From: Methanobacteriota archaeon
GTDB lineage: Archaea; Thermoplasmatota; Poseidoniia; Poseidoniales; Thalassarchaeaceae
DNA length: 64,000 nucleotides
Direction of reading: 5' to 3'
NCBI GenBank assembly: GCA_014239955.1
Contig: JAAZXW010000004.1
Location: 42,819-106,818, forward strand
Part shown: piece after piece, positions 25,401 through 34,761 of the stretch
Numbering within the stretch: the stretch's first letter is position 1
How the letters are laid out: every line of letters starts with the position of its first letter
The notes under the pieces: generated by a model
Told to the model about the DNA's origin: nothing
What the model saw: only the letters and a program-made list of their open reading frames with translations
The model's database searches: none
Program-made: the position numbers and the translations under genes

Positions 25401-27763
25401 AACTCACACTTCTGACTTTGATGGACGTGGTCCATGGCATCGAACTCGATACCAGCCACTTCCAAGTAGATGTCGAGCAAGGTAAGTCAGCAGTGTTCTC
25501 CATATCAATCAAGAATACCGGGAACGTGTACGATACCTTCGCATTCTATGATCCTGCCACATTAGAGGGTCAGAATGAGTGGGCACTACCATTTGGCTGG
25601 GGGATAGATTTCCCTCTTCTCATCTCTCTTGACCCCGGTCAGTCGGTCACGAGGAACCTCAAGGTAAGCGTCCCAGAGTCACAAGACCCCGGAACATTCG
25701 CGATTTATCTGAAGGGATGGTCCACAGGGGAACCAGTCCTATCTGTCGACAGAGGGACATTCGACGTGCTCGAGCTCTGGATTAACGTCTCAATAAGGAC
25801 TACTGGAAACATTGTATTCGACATTGGGGCTACGAAGTTGTACGTCCTCCCAGGGGAGTGCGCTAGGTTCCCCATTCAAGTGAGCAAATACTTCACCCCA
25901 GGACACCTTGTTTTCACAACTCCGGGAGCCCCGATGGACAGGCCAGATGAATCTGACATCAACTCTTGGAGATTCGACCATTGGACGGTGGATTTGGATT
26001 TCTCTGAATGGTCAGGGAGTCCTTCATCAGCTGATCAGGACATTTATTGGGCCCAAGTAGGAACTATCTACACAGTTACTGCAGAGATGTGCTCACCCTA
26101 CAATGCAACTGCCGGAATAGGCGAGTCAATCACCGTACGCGCACACCTAGATGGAACCCCCAAGGTTCGAGACTCAGTCCTGATCCTGACAAACGTGGTT
26201 CAGAGGTACGAGCTCGAGTCATTCGTCCCGGAAACCATCGTTGACCTTTACCCCGGCCAATCCTATCAGATGAATACAACTGTGTCCAATCTAGGCAACG
26301 GACAAGACAGGTACGATATCACCATCGAATCAATAGTGGACAATCAGGGGGGCGCTCACGTTTGGGACATTGATATCCCTCGAATTCTGTTCGAGGAGTT
26401 GAATAGGGACGAAGCACAGACCGTTCCAATTTACATCAATGTCCCAGTTCAGACGCTAGCAGGCGAGTATGCGATTACCTTCAATGTACTGAGCGAGGAG
26501 CCATTTCCCTGCACCGAGGATCCTTGTGAGGGGACCAAGGTCCAGAATCAGATAGTAATCAGAGCCACCATCATCGAGTTCCATGACATGCAAATCTCTC
26601 TGGATCCTACGGTCGAGAGCAAGATAAAGACCACAGCACCTAGCAGAATTGTAAGATACACGTTGAACGTCTCCAATTACGGGAACGTCGAGGATCAGCC
26701 AACTATCCACAACCACACCTATGACGACGTAACCAATACATGGTCAGTGAGACCAGGGCTCGGATCCCTCAGCACATGGGAGATTGATTACGCCCTCTTG
26801 GAGGGTTTCGGCTCCGAGTTCCCGTTGGAGAAGCCTTGCGTTGAGTTAACCATGGAACAGGAGAACCAAATCACCCAACAGTTGTCGCAAGGCGATGGAC
26901 CGGACTACTGCTACTTGACAGCTGGAAACACAATCACTCTTCCGATGATGCAACCATACACAACATTGCAGTTGGTGGTAATTGTGACAGTCGCACCGGA
27001 CGCGTCTCTCACAGATAGGAATCTAGGAATCAAGGTGCTTTCTATGCATGGCTCATCTGATCAGGGAGGTGACTTCGATGAGACCGAAGTCTGGACCGAC
27101 TCATGCACGTTGGATAGTAACTCAGACGGTCTACCGGACAACCTTCCCCCTGATTGCGATACCAACGAACAGGTCCTCGAGATGAGGCTCAGGGCTCCGG
27201 ATTTGGTTCTGGAGAGTGTCATAGCTCCTGTCAAAGAGGCAGCGATTGGAGAAATGCTCTCCATCAACGTCTTCATCACCAATAGAGGAAACGCCCATGC
27301 GACCGACGTCAACATCATCCTTTGCAAGGACCAGTCCGAATCCGACATCAAGAGGAATGGTTGCAAAGAAGAGAACATTGTCTATAGACAGATAGTCAAT
27401 GCTATCATGCCCATAGGACAATCCGATACCGGTCAGTCCGATCCGATAACGCTGCTATACATGGTTGAGGCAGGTAACCACGATATCGTTGTGGTAGTAG
27501 ACCCAGACAACACCATCGTGGAGACAGACGAGAACAACAACATAGAGAGGATAGGGACAATGAGATCCCCTCTGGGAGCACTTGATGTCGGAAGAGAAGT
27601 CGTCATTGTATATGCAGTGCCAGCAATCATCATCGGTGCCACTTTCTCCCTCTTTGCAGTTGCAGGGTACGTCATTTGGGGCAGGAGGATCGAAGCCCTT
27701 GCAAGATTCTCTGAGTTGAGCAGCCTTCTACCAGGCTCCGACGATGACGACATGGTCTTCTGA
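22493..27763 (+). CDS. Giant surface protein: beta-propeller with inserted VWA domain, CARDB-like repeats, C-terminal anchor
   Basis: ATG 22493 (1756 residues) is chosen because it gives a proper signal peptide (TTIVLLMLLSLLASFSSP, then PASAS). Propeller-type repeats of the form DxxGNVHVVWS/T come first (HVVWTDRAG, HIVWEDS, IVWDDTRGG). They are interrupted at about residues 290-560 by a von Willebrand A-like insert with the metal site DTSGSM, then resume (HLAWQDGR, HLAWIDY, HIGWSDKR). Several beta-sandwich domains of CARDB/NEW3 type follow, ending with DPDNTIVETDENNN. One membrane helix (VPAIIIGATFSLFAVAGYVI) and a short cytoplasmic tail close it. Likely cell-surface adhesion or sensing. Confidence 0.85.
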   Translation: MMQPTRSFDKEGISSKRSGTTIVLLMLLSLLASFSSPASASDIVITDPIEIVQSGVHNDRMMAMGADSQGNVHVVWSRNTNHLYYKMLDPRGETLISETQISDPGAHRAWHPDVKVDSDDMVHVVWTDRAGQYKIMYTLLDPSLDDQSGDSSLDSVLSVVPNDFEVVNNPQNRDWPAIDVDSDNNPHIVWEDSFEPLELYYQQSQIYYKMLSVDQTARVVIVEIDSTLLTPILGQKGHPDIAVDINDFVQIVWDDTRGGQVEMVVPIDTSGSMNAEWADMCAVFYGGNFASGGYFVGLKPMLVSANMSVYETLYALSGNWPAAATSGNCADAYSTGGSGSQGPRTTPLGPGDSSGGIRELTEVVYNNQATNLPADGGYYSEFWGPAATWACLSYRDIQARQGLAANPPTTLDHRWNDNATRVVIPISDEGPYGGTPMDNDDTSSINQAHDACVLAQTKPYPLWAGSDTAVGSYMLDLAQCPVGSGLNTRTCNGATTRTTTAEGQMYQFPTTGGSSSELEIMVEALVYLATNNSREIYMTVLDPHSLLENPWPGWSRGDPGTEAHQNGYYIEDIGPSEDEQGYGHLIVVNDTQITNNPAYSLHPSIAIDNSGNTHLAWQDGRLYPGCDGRTGGIDIEGAYEIYYTRLRLRGAAEWDGVPEGLPAYGIKQIASSAISTPEQCEGASEEYPYAPSSVAPQILTDTFDNVHLAWIDYSFTEWQETIMYARLNNTNEKYPQGFPLNSAASAIFDPWEVREVTNWSSDKLGPAMCQPECNTADGHHLFPDFNLDRGMPPAFANDLGSGSHIGWSDKRCDWDGSNANKWTLCYVHVLTGLVDLSLACDDKIKTNANIEGYPYECPAEAETFYHTIQPGELTTFNITIANPTPGPAELVRDTFTVTMEGVPNNWTATLFYATNNTPIFDSTPVFLDGGAIDPLYLRVRTPTIYQAKDDELAQISIVAVSSKDPAIRNKLTLLTLMDVVHGIELDTSHFQVDVEQGKSAVFSISIKNTGNVYDTFAFYDPATLEGQNEWALPFGWGIDFPLLISLDPGQSVTRNLKVSVPESQDPGTFAIYLKGWSTGEPVLSVDRGTFDVLELWINVSIRTTGNIVFDIGATKLYVLPGECARFPIQVSKYFTPGHLVFTTPGAPMDRPDESDINSWRFDHWTVDLDFSEWSGSPSSADQDIYWAQVGTIYTVTAEMCSPYNATAGIGESITVRAHLDGTPKVRDSVLILTNVVQRYELESFVPETIVDLYPGQSYQMNTTVSNLGNGQDRYDITIESIVDNQGGAHVWDIDIPRILFEELNRDEAQTVPIYINVPVQTLAGEYAITFNVLSEEPFPCTEDPCEGTKVQNQIVIRATIIEFHDMQISLDPTVESKIKTTAPSRIVRYTLNVSNYGNVEDQPTIHNHTYDDVTNTWSVRPGLGSLSTWEIDYALLEGFGSEFPLEKPCVELTMEQENQITQQLSQGDGPDYCYLTAGNTITLPMMQPYTTLQLVVIVTVAPDASLTDRNLGIKVLSMHGSSDQGGDFDETEVWTDSCTLDSNSDGLPDNLPPDCDTNEQVLEMRLRAPDLVLESVIAPVKEAAIGEMLSINVFITNRGNAHATDVNIILCKDQSESDIKRNGCKEENIVYRQIVNAIMPIGQSDTGQSDPITLLYMVEAGNHDIVVVVDPDNTIVETDENNNIERIGTMRSPLGALDVGREVVIVYAVPAIIIGATFSLFAVAGYVIWGRRIEALARFSELSSLLPGSDDDDMVF

Positions 27764-28495
27764 CTATTTGGCCATCCACCATGGCAGAGGCATAGAATCC
27801 CTTCCCGAGACGAAGGAACCGGAATTCGTCGCGAAGTCCCTCATCAGTCGCTCCCTCAAGGTATCCATCATCTTCTCGGCATGCATCGATTGAATACGCA
27901 TACCCTGTGAGAACGCATCTAGATCAAGGGGCCTCCGAGGGTGCCTCATCATTGCATGTGCAAGCTGCCTTTCCTCGTAAGATTCGAAATTCTCCTCAAC
28001 ACTTGGAGAGACTTTGTGCATGACCTGCTGATGGAGCGCGATTATCGAGTCCCTCTGCCGGTCAACGTTCTCCAAAGCCGCATCCAGCTCCGATAGCATC
28101 CCCATAGCATCAACCATCGGGAGGGGCTTCCTCGAACCTAGCCTTCCAACCACCTTTTCCAGATCGCTAGGCAAGCTTCCCGATAGTCGCATGCCCCTTG
28201 GCATCTTTCGATGCTCAGCCCTGAACAAGTCTGGCCCCAGGTCCAAGCGAATCGAGAATGATTGATTTACCCTGTAGACCTTCTTTGGCGGACCTCCCTT
28301 GTCCGATTTCTTGATCTCAGAATCAACGAAGCCAGCCTCCTCTAGTACTTTGAGGTGTTTTACTACTGCCTGTTGACTGACATCTAGCAATTCAGAGAGT
28401 TGAAGAGGGTAATGGGGCTCTTTGACCAGGTGTCTGAGAATCGACCTTCTAGTTTGGTTCTCTAGAATGCTGAGGGACTCATCGAACCCAACCAT
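27764..28495 (-). CDS. ArsR-type winged-helix transcription regulator
   Basis: The 243-residue protein has an N-terminal winged-helix domain: ILENQTRRSILRHLV, then the recognition helix region LSELLDVSQQAVVKHLKVLEEAG and the wing SDKGGPPKKVYRV. The C-terminal 150 residues are helical (ELDAALENVDRQRDSIIALHQQV) and may serve for dimerisation or sensing. ATG 28495 is preferred over TTG 28510, because a palindrome (28501-28517) lies just upstream of the ATG. The stop is directly adjacent to that of the convergent giant surface protein. Metal-sensing cysteines are absent. Confidence 0.85.
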   Translation of the reverse strand: MVGFDESLSILENQTRRSILRHLVKEPHYPLQLSELLDVSQQAVVKHLKVLEEAGFVDSEIKKSDKGGPPKKVYRVNQSFSIRLDLGPDLFRAEHRKMPRGMRLSGSLPSDLEKVVGRLGSRKPLPMVDAMGMLSELDAALENVDRQRDSIIALHQQVMHKVSPSVEENFESYEERQLAHAMMRHPRRPLDLDAFSQGMRIQSMHAEKMMDTLRERLMRDFATNSGSFVSGRDSMPLPWWMAK

Positions 28496-28500
28496 CACTT

Positions 28501-28517
28501 GCCAACTCAAGGTTGGC
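28501..28517. promoter_or_regulatory. Inverted repeat, possible operator of the ArsR-type regulator
   Basis: GCCAAC-TCAAG-GTTGGC is a perfect six-base inverted repeat with a five-base spacer. It sits six bases upstream of the regulator's ATG, where an autoregulatory site for a dimeric winged-helix protein would be expected. Position and symmetry are the only support. Confidence 0.4.
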
Positions 28518-28575
28518 TAGTCAACATCCTCTAAAAACCCAATCTAGATAATTTCGAAGGAAACTAGGGTTTCCG

Positions 28576-29361
28576 TCAACCTTCGTCCCACGACTTCCAA
28601 GAATCCCCAGCACTCTCTTCTTGAGGATTTTCTACATTCTGGCTGCTAACTCCGACGAATGGGCTTGGGGCTACCCCAGGCTCCTCAACTACTGAATCCC
28701 CATCCTGGACATTACCCAGTATCACGCTCCCATCTTCGATAATTACGAATTGATCGGGCAGCTTCCTTTTGTCTGTCCATACCATAACAGCCAGAACAAC
28801 ACCAACTATCCCAACGGGAAAGCCAACGCAGCATCCGATGTAGAATAGATATATCCAGAAATTTTCGAATAATTTGCCTGCTGAGCGATCATCGTCAACA
28901 AGCCAGAGGTCCGAACTCCCATGGTTTTGCAGCGTGTAACTCCCCCCCATGTCCTTGAATACCCTAACTGGTGAGTAAACGGTCTTGTCTGCACCCAAGC
29001 GATCCGGGTCCATCCGTCCTGGCTCCTTCCCGGGTATTTCGTTTCCGTCACTATCGAATAGAGTAAGATTGGAATCCGGTGTCCCCCCATCAGAGACTCT
29101 CACAGCCGATAGTAAATCAGAACCCTCAATATCGAAAGTTCCTGATTCTCCAGGACCCAGTTTCACGAGATAATTCGCCTCCGGATCGTAAGTTTCGATG
29201 AATTCGTCAGACACCTGCCATAGTGAAATTACGGCTATCAGTAGTAGGAATGCAGAAGACGCAGTCGTGATGCGAGCCCATCGCCTCCTTCCATCAGTCA
29301 CAACCCTCCCCCTATGCTCCCATCTATCAGGGTTGTTTTCAGTAAGTGATGCCCAGCGCAC
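28576..29361 (-). CDS. Membrane protein with a luminal/extracellular beta domain
   Basis: The 261-residue frame starts at GTG 29361 and overlaps the end of top6A by 23 bases. In-frame GTG codons about 20 residues later are possible starts. A first membrane helix at residues 33-48 (ASSAFLLLIAVISLWQV) precedes an extracytoplasmic domain of about 115 residues with beta-sandwich character (GPGESGTFDIEG; LTLFDSDGNEIPG). A second helix at about 168-195 leads to an acidic tail. No family is recognised. It probably ends the top6B-top6A transcript. Confidence 0.65.
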   Translation of the reverse strand: MRWASLTENNPDRWEHRGRVVTDGRRRWARITTASSAFLLLIAVISLWQVSDEFIETYDPEANYLVKLGPGESGTFDIEGSDLLSAVRVSDGGTPDSNLTLFDSDGNEIPGKEPGRMDPDRLGADKTVYSPVRVFKDMGGSYTLQNHGSSDLWLVDDDRSAGKLFENFWIYLFYIGCCVGFPVGIVGVVLAVMVWTDKRKLPDQFVIIEDGSVILGNVQDGDSVVEEPGVAPSPFVGVSSQNVENPQEESAGDSWKSWDEG

Positions 29362-30448
29362 CTAGCTTTTCCGGCAAGTAGGTGTCCGTCACGAAGTCTA
29401 GACCGTACTTTGCAAGGGATTGCTGCTCCGCCTTCTTCCCAATCTCTTGCATCAGATGAATCTGCTCCTGCCACCAACCAGTTGAGAATCTAGGGTCGCT
29501 TAGCTCAGCAGTCAGGGCATTCAGATCTTGCTTGGTCAGATCATCGCTCGGTAGGTCATAGGCCAGGATGTCATCCGCGGTTATCCCGAGGTAGGTTGCC
29601 TCCTTTGTAGCCAAGTACTCTGAGATATGGGCCGTCTTGATAGCACCATAGGCTATGCTAGCGAAAATCCTGAATGACCATGGGTCGCAGTCGGCGAAGA
29701 CAACTACCGGCTTCTTCCACTCATCGCTCATCCTCTTCATTATGCGTCGCGTGGATCTTGCCGGCTGACCCTTCAGGTGAACGAGAGCGCACCTTGATTC
29801 CTCATCGAAGCCGTTCTCAACCAATCGATCGAACATACCACCCGTCTCTATTGCCATGACGAAGTCGATGTCCTCCTCGACAAATTTCAACTTCTCCTTC
29901 TCTACATTGTATGGCACTCCATACCCCGAGTCACCTACGTCATCTCTGCAGTTTATCCTCATCCAGTCCCCTCGTCGATTCCTCTCTTCGACTGTGATGT
30001 TACCGATTATCCTAGCCCCATCCTCCTCCGGTCTCAGTTTGAAGTCCTCCCTGAGGCATTTGGTGACTATCTCTAGATCCTCGGCTAGGTTGTTGCTCTC
30101 ATTCTGGGACCCGAACTTGCCGTGCCCCCATCCCTCTGAGATGTAGTACATCTCCCTGAGTGTGGATGACTTGCCGCTATCTATCATCTCCTCGATGAAC
30201 TCGGTAATGTGAAGCGTCCTGAGGAGTTGCCGTGCGGAACCAAGGCTAGTCGCATCCCGTATCGTCTTTTTCTTCCCGTACTTGAATACGCCAAGTCTGT
30301 TGTCGAATGAGATGTTGCTCTTGGATCTGACAGGGAGCGTCATTCTAGGCGGATCCCCCCTCTGCATCCTGTTATGCATCTCTGCTGCAACGTCATGCAG
30401 AGCATCGACTACTTGTTCCTTGGTTCTCCTGGGGGCGGAATCGCTCAT
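29339..30448 (-). CDS. top6A: DNA topoisomerase VI subunit A
   Basis: The 369-residue Spo11-type subunit makes the double-strand break of topoisomerase VI. The N-terminal winged-helix domain carries the catalytic tyrosine region [14 protein letters not shown] (Tyr101/Tyr102). The Toprim domain has [11 protein letters not shown] with its glutamate and [14 protein letters not shown] with the metal-binding Asp-x-Asp. Its ATG overlaps the stop of top6B by four bases, so the A2B2 enzyme subunits are translationally coupled. Length is normal. Confidence 0.96.
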   Translation of the reverse strand: MSDSAPRRTKEQVVDALHDVAAEMHNRMQRGDPPRMTLPVRSKSNISFDNRLGVFKYGKKKTIRDATSLGSARQLLRTLHITEFIEEMIDSGKSSTLREMYYISEGWGHGKFGSQNESNNLAEDLEIVTKCLREDFKLRPEEDGARIIGNITVEERNRRGDWMRINCRDDVGDSGYGVPYNVEKEKLKFVEEDIDFVMAIETGGMFDRLVENGFDEESRCALVHLKGQPARSTRRIMKRMSDEWKKPVVVFADCDPWSFRIFASIAYGAIKTAHISEYLATKEATYLGITADDILAYDLPSDDLTKQDLNALTAELSDPRFSTGWWQEQIHLMQEIGKKAEQQSLAKYGLDFVTDTYLPEKLGALGITY

Positions 30449-32580
30449 TGGTCATCACCCTCCAGTCCGAACCACTCTGCACCGGTTTTTGGTAGGTTTT
30501 CTTCCGTTCGGGTTTCTATTGGAGGGACTTCTTCCGGTGCAGAAGGAATCTCCTCAGCCCTGACAGCTAGTTTTGCAATCACTGCATCATCCTCCCTTTT
30601 ACGGACCTCTTCCATTGCAGCCTCGAGGGCCTCTGTCTTCCTCTGTTCTTCAAGCAGTTTCTCGTCCATCTTCGTGGCCCCAATTATCTCACCGTTTCCT
30701 CTGAAGAAGATGTCTGTCTCATTCCATTCTCCATTACCAAGTCCGGAAATTCCGAATTCGAGCAATGTGGAAGTTCCCGGGTTGAGGGTATCTAGTCTCC
30801 ATGCCCACAGACCTCGTGTTTCCTTCCTCCCTCCTGTTGGGTTGTATGACATCGCGGTTCCATCACCTTCTGGCCATTTTGCCAGTATCGTGTACGCACG
30901 TGCCCTCGCTGTGTAGTTGTGTAATGTGACGGAGCACATTGCTAGCTTTCTCTCCTTGTCCCAAGACAACTCCTCTTCTAGGAATACGGCATTCATTATC
31001 TGAGTGATCACAGGTGCTAAATCCGGCTCTTCTCTACTTAGCAGCTCGGAAGATTTTCTGGAGATTTCCGGGAGTATGATATTGACCAACTCGAATTTCT
31101 CCTTTGCCTTTTTTCTTTGAGAACTCTTTTTCAGGTGGTTCTTCAGACCCCTTCCTACCTCAAGCATGGCCTTTCGAATCTCGTCAAACACATCTTCATC
31201 ATAGGAGACCGCTTCCTTTGCCTCGCTAGTGAATTGGACGTTAGTGGATGCTAGGTGAATCAGAATTGCAGCCGGACCCTTTGGAATTCCATTCCCACCC
31301 GGTTGCTCCAAACCGTACCTCTTCCAATCGACCGACTCTAGGGCCTTGGTCAGCAGGCACCCCCCTTGCTGATACATCAGGGGCACTCGATTGGCGAACC
31401 TCAGAATCTCTATCGGACCTTCTGATTGCAGATCCCCTCCGAAAACAAGCCCCACTTCTATCTGGAACGGATTTCCCTGGCTGGCGTTCGGCTTCCTGGT
31501 AACCGTTGAGGCGAATCTTGAGTCTATCGCCTTGGAAAGCCCCTTCTTGATTAGTAGATCTTCAATGGGTGAAAGACAGTCTGTGGGAGGGTCTCGCAGT
31601 GATACGGTCTGGAAGGCCGATACCAAAGCCCGCGACTCTTCGGGTTTGATCCTCTTTGGTGTTCTAGTTTCCTCTATCTTAGCAGCTTCCAGTATTCGCT
31701 TCGAGGCAGAGGTAGGGACCGAGGAGAAGTTACGTTGAAGAAACGACGTCATCCTTCTTTCCTCAGCGTCCCTCAGCAATCTCTGGAGGGTTCCAAGATG
31801 CACCCCTCTTGGGTGAGGTCTGATTTCTCTGACTTCCCTGGGAAGCTTGTCTGTGGTCCTATTCCATTGCCCTTCCTCTATCACATCCCCATCCTTGCCG
31901 GTGACGACTAAGGATATCGATGCGTGAGGGTTCACGATTGAGGTCATCCTCAGATATTGGTAGACTGATTTCTTCCCTCTTTGGTACTTGGCTTTCATTA
32001 GGGTCTCGATCCGTAGCCCTTGCTCTGTTCTTTCGTCCGGCCACGTGTCCCTTTTTTCACCTGACTTGATCGCCTTGTTCTTCTTGGTGTCTATCCCCAA
32101 GTCAACGAATACTGCAGTTGAATCGCTCCTAATCTTCGATACAACGTGAGTCTTGGAGCCTGTTGTCAGTTGGCTGTACATGACCACTCCGGTTATCCCG
32201 ATTCCTTGCTGACCACGCGTTTGCCTAATGGCGTGAAATCTGGAACCTAGGAGGAACTTCCCGAAGACGTTCTCTATCGCATCCCTGGGGATGCCCGGGC
32301 CGTTGTCATGTGTGATGAGCTTCAATTCGTCGTTTTTTGTTCTGTGAATCTTCACGCTGATGTCAGGAAGGATCCTTGCTTCTTCACAGGCATCAAGAGA
32401 GTTGTCCACTGACTCCTTGACTGCAGTGATTATCGACCTCTGAAGTGTGTCGAATCCCAGGAAGTGTTTGTTTTTCTCAAAGAACTCACTGATCGATACT
32501 TGTTTCTGTTTACTCGAGATTTCTTCTGCTTCACCCACGCGAATCACCCCCATCAGGTCCTCCCAGTACCCTAATGGCAT
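30445..32580 (-). CDS. top6B: DNA topoisomerase VI subunit B
   Basis: The 711-residue GHKL ATPase subunit dimerises on ATP binding and drives strand passage. Motifs include KESVDNSLDACEEA (N box), HDNGPGIP (G1), LLGSRFHAIRQTRGQQGIG (ATP lid) and the transducer lysine region. The C-terminal part has an Ig-like fold, then a charged Glu/Pro-rich tail with ETRTEENLPKTGAEW, longer than in model enzymes (about 530-620). ATG 32580 is used; ATG 32553 is a plausible alternative. First gene of the top6BA transcript. Confidence 0.95.
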   Translation of the reverse strand: MPLGYWEDLMGVIRVGEAEEISSKQKQVSISEFFEKNKHFLGFDTLQRSIITAVKESVDNSLDACEEARILPDISVKIHRTKNDELKLITHDNGPGIPRDAIENVFGKFLLGSRFHAIRQTRGQQGIGITGVVMYSQLTTGSKTHVVSKIRSDSTAVFVDLGIDTKKNKAIKSGEKRDTWPDERTEQGLRIETLMKAKYQRGKKSVYQYLRMTSIVNPHASISLVVTGKDGDVIEEGQWNRTTDKLPREVREIRPHPRGVHLGTLQRLLRDAEERRMTSFLQRNFSSVPTSASKRILEAAKIEETRTPKRIKPEESRALVSAFQTVSLRDPPTDCLSPIEDLLIKKGLSKAIDSRFASTVTRKPNASQGNPFQIEVGLVFGGDLQSEGPIEILRFANRVPLMYQQGGCLLTKALESVDWKRYGLEQPGGNGIPKGPAAILIHLASTNVQFTSEAKEAVSYDEDVFDEIRKAMLEVGRGLKNHLKKSSQRKKAKEKFELVNIILPEISRKSSELLSREEPDLAPVITQIMNAVFLEEELSWDKERKLAMCSVTLHNYTARARAYTILAKWPEGDGTAMSYNPTGGRKETRGLWAWRLDTLNPGTSTLLEFGISGLGNGEWNETDIFFRGNGEIIGATKMDEKLLEEQRKTEALEAAMEEVRKREDDAVIAKLAVRAEEIPSAPEEVPPIETRTEENLPKTGAEWFGLEGDDQ

Positions 32581-32663
32581 GGGGCCTGCTTATGGTTGCC
32601 CGACCACGTCCGCTGATACCTATTGAATACTGCTGATGTCAGAGGCTTAGGGAGTTTATTTCC

Positions 32664-34661
32664 TCACTTGGAAAACACATCCGGGCTCCAAGCGGTTATC
32701 TTCCCAGTGAATGCGCTAGTCATCACGGTTAGCGGGCTCGCTAGGTACAGACGACCAGGCCCTGACCTACCCTGGAAGTTACGGTTGATGGCCGAAACCG
32801 TCACTTGATCCGAGTTGTCTGAAATGCCAGGACCCGCTCCTATGCACGCACCACAACCCGGGTCAATCAATTTCACGCCAGCTTCCTCGAACAGATCCGT
32901 CCAACCCATCCTAGATGACAGACTCTTGACGCTCTTAGAGCCGAATTGTATGTAGCATTCAACATCATCATGGATCTTGAACCCCGCCTCCAGGGCCGCT
33001 TCAGTTACCTTTGCGTAATAGGCGAAGTCATCGTCCTTACCCGCGGTGCAAGAACCAGCGTACGCGATGTCGATTGCGATGTCCTCCAACTCGTCTATGT
33101 AAGCACCATTGGTCGGGTCCGATGGAATTCCTCTGTCCGGGTCACCCGGATGAGCCACCATGGGGCGGATTCCGTCCAAATCTATTGTATGGGTCCCTCC
33201 ATCATATGTCGCGCCATCATCGGGAATAACGAATGAGGCTCTGATTTCCTCCTCAGTGAGATTTCCTCTCCTCTTCAATATCCACTCAACCGTCAGATCA
33301 TCCGCCTCGCAGATACCAGTCTTCGCGCTGCACTCGGTAGCCATGTTGCAGAGGGTTGCCCTTTCGTCCATCGATAGAGAGGAGAGTCCCGGACCACCAA
33401 ACTCCATAGAACGATCCAGGGTATCTGAATTCTTGGCGTATTTCTCCAGAATGTAGAGAATGACGTCTTTGGCCGTGCACCCGGGATCTAGTTCTCCGAT
33501 CAGTTCGAATCTAATGCTCTCGGGCACTTTCACGAAGGAGAACTGATTGTGGACAAGATTGGCATATTCACTGGACCCAACTCCGTAGGTCAGAGCGTTG
33601 GATGCCCCTCCCATGCATGTGTGGCTATCTGTCGCCTGAATGAAGTCCCCAACATCAATGAACTCCTCTCGAGCCACTTGATGGCAAATACCCGGACTAA
33701 CCCCATCCTCTGCTGAGTAGTCTCGGACGCCCGTGTGCTTCTGGAAAACCCTCTGCATCGTCCTTAACGTCTCGATTTTTGTTACGAATGGCCCGTATCG
33801 GGGGACGTCTGTTGCGTATAGGAGATGATCCTCGAATACGGCAAATTTTGAGGGATTGGAAATCCTGTAATCCTCTCCGTACTCCTCAGAGAGGAATGCG
33901 TGAACCTGTGCAGTGGTGTACTCATGGGAATATCCGCCATCGACTGAGGCTAGTACAGCATCACCCGGTGCGACGCTTACAGCATCACCGGAACCCTCGA
34001 TTAGCTTACTCGATATTATCTTCTCAGCCATCGTCATTGGGTGAAACCCAGTCCTTACATTGGGAAGTGTTACCCTACCTTCCTTCAATTCCCTAGCGAA
34101 AGAAAGTAGACCGCCATTCTCAAGAATCAGCTTTGTGACTGGGTCGTACTTCTCTGTGAACTCCTCAAGAGATATGTTCTCTCCGTTCTGCAATCGTTCC
34201 AATACAGAGTGATTGGCCATCAACTGACCCAAGTTGATGTTGTTCCTTTCATGTATGGGTGCGAAGGAGGCTGCGATTACAATCCTGACTCCCGACCATC
34301 TCTCGCATTGAGCTGCTGTTTCTCGACTGCTCCCCGTCCCCTTGCGATGCCCGCTTACTATAACCTCGAAATCTCCTCCTTTCAGTGCCCCCTTGTCCAG
34401 TACCCTTCTCCCTTCGTGCATGAGTCCGGCGTAAGCATTCTCTGCTATTGCGGCCGGTTCGTGGTCGAAGCAGACCCAGGCCGGAGTCATTACATCGGTA
34501 TTGATGTCATCCAGTAGATCCTCCACAGACATATCCTCCATTCTGAGATCCAACCCCTCGTAGAGTTGCCTTCGAATCAAATCCAAGTCCTTTGTTAGGA
34601 ACAGAACGCGTTTCCCGGGGGTCAGGCTGATATTCTCAGGCGGCCATTCTCCCTCTGTCAT
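32664..34661 (-). CDS. Aconitase-family hydratase with N-terminal swivel domain
   Basis: The 665-residue protein joins a small swivel domain at the N-terminus (SGHRKGTGSSRETAAQ; IVIAASFAPIHERNNINLG, residues about 95-150) to the large catalytic domains. The [4Fe-4S] ligands lie in ATDSHTCMGGASN, YAGSCTAGKDDD and DPGCGACIGAGPG. Classical aconitase A has the swivel domain at the C-terminus; the N-terminal order recalls AcnB, but its HEAT-like domain is missing. Isocitrate dehydrogenase lies 5.4 kb away, so aconitase in the citric acid cycle is likely, but isopropylmalate or homoaconitate dehydration is not excluded. GGGGG precedes the ATG. Confidence 0.85.
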   Translation of the reverse strand: MTEGEWPPENISLTPGKRVLFLTKDLDLIRRQLYEGLDLRMEDMSVEDLLDDINTDVMTPAWVCFDHEPAAIAENAYAGLMHEGRRVLDKGALKGGDFEVIVSGHRKGTGSSRETAAQCERWSGVRIVIAASFAPIHERNNINLGQLMANHSVLERLQNGENISLEEFTEKYDPVTKLILENGGLLSFARELKEGRVTLPNVRTGFHPMTMAEKIISSKLIEGSGDAVSVAPGDAVLASVDGGYSHEYTTAQVHAFLSEEYGEDYRISNPSKFAVFEDHLLYATDVPRYGPFVTKIETLRTMQRVFQKHTGVRDYSAEDGVSPGICHQVAREEFIDVGDFIQATDSHTCMGGASNALTYGVGSSEYANLVHNQFSFVKVPESIRFELIGELDPGCTAKDVILYILEKYAKNSDTLDRSMEFGGPGLSSLSMDERATLCNMATECSAKTGICEADDLTVEWILKRRGNLTEEEIRASFVIPDDGATYDGGTHTIDLDGIRPMVAHPGDPDRGIPSDPTNGAYIDELEDIAIDIAYAGSCTAGKDDDFAYYAKVTEAALEAGFKIHDDVECYIQFGSKSVKSLSSRMGWTDLFEEAGVKLIDPGCGACIGAGPGISDNSDQVTVSAINRNFQGRSGPGRLYLASPLTVMTSAFTGKITAWSPDVFSK

Positions 34662-34761
34662 TCAATCCCCCACATACGCCCAGAGAAGAATCTTATTTCA
34701 CGATTCTCGATGACTATCTAACAGGTTTTCTGAATCACAGGCAATTTATTAAAAATTATAA

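Noticed and set aside
32664..34661. Annotation as LeuC
   Set aside because: A swivel domain is fused at the N-terminus and no leu genes are adjacent, so a broader aconitase-family call is safer.
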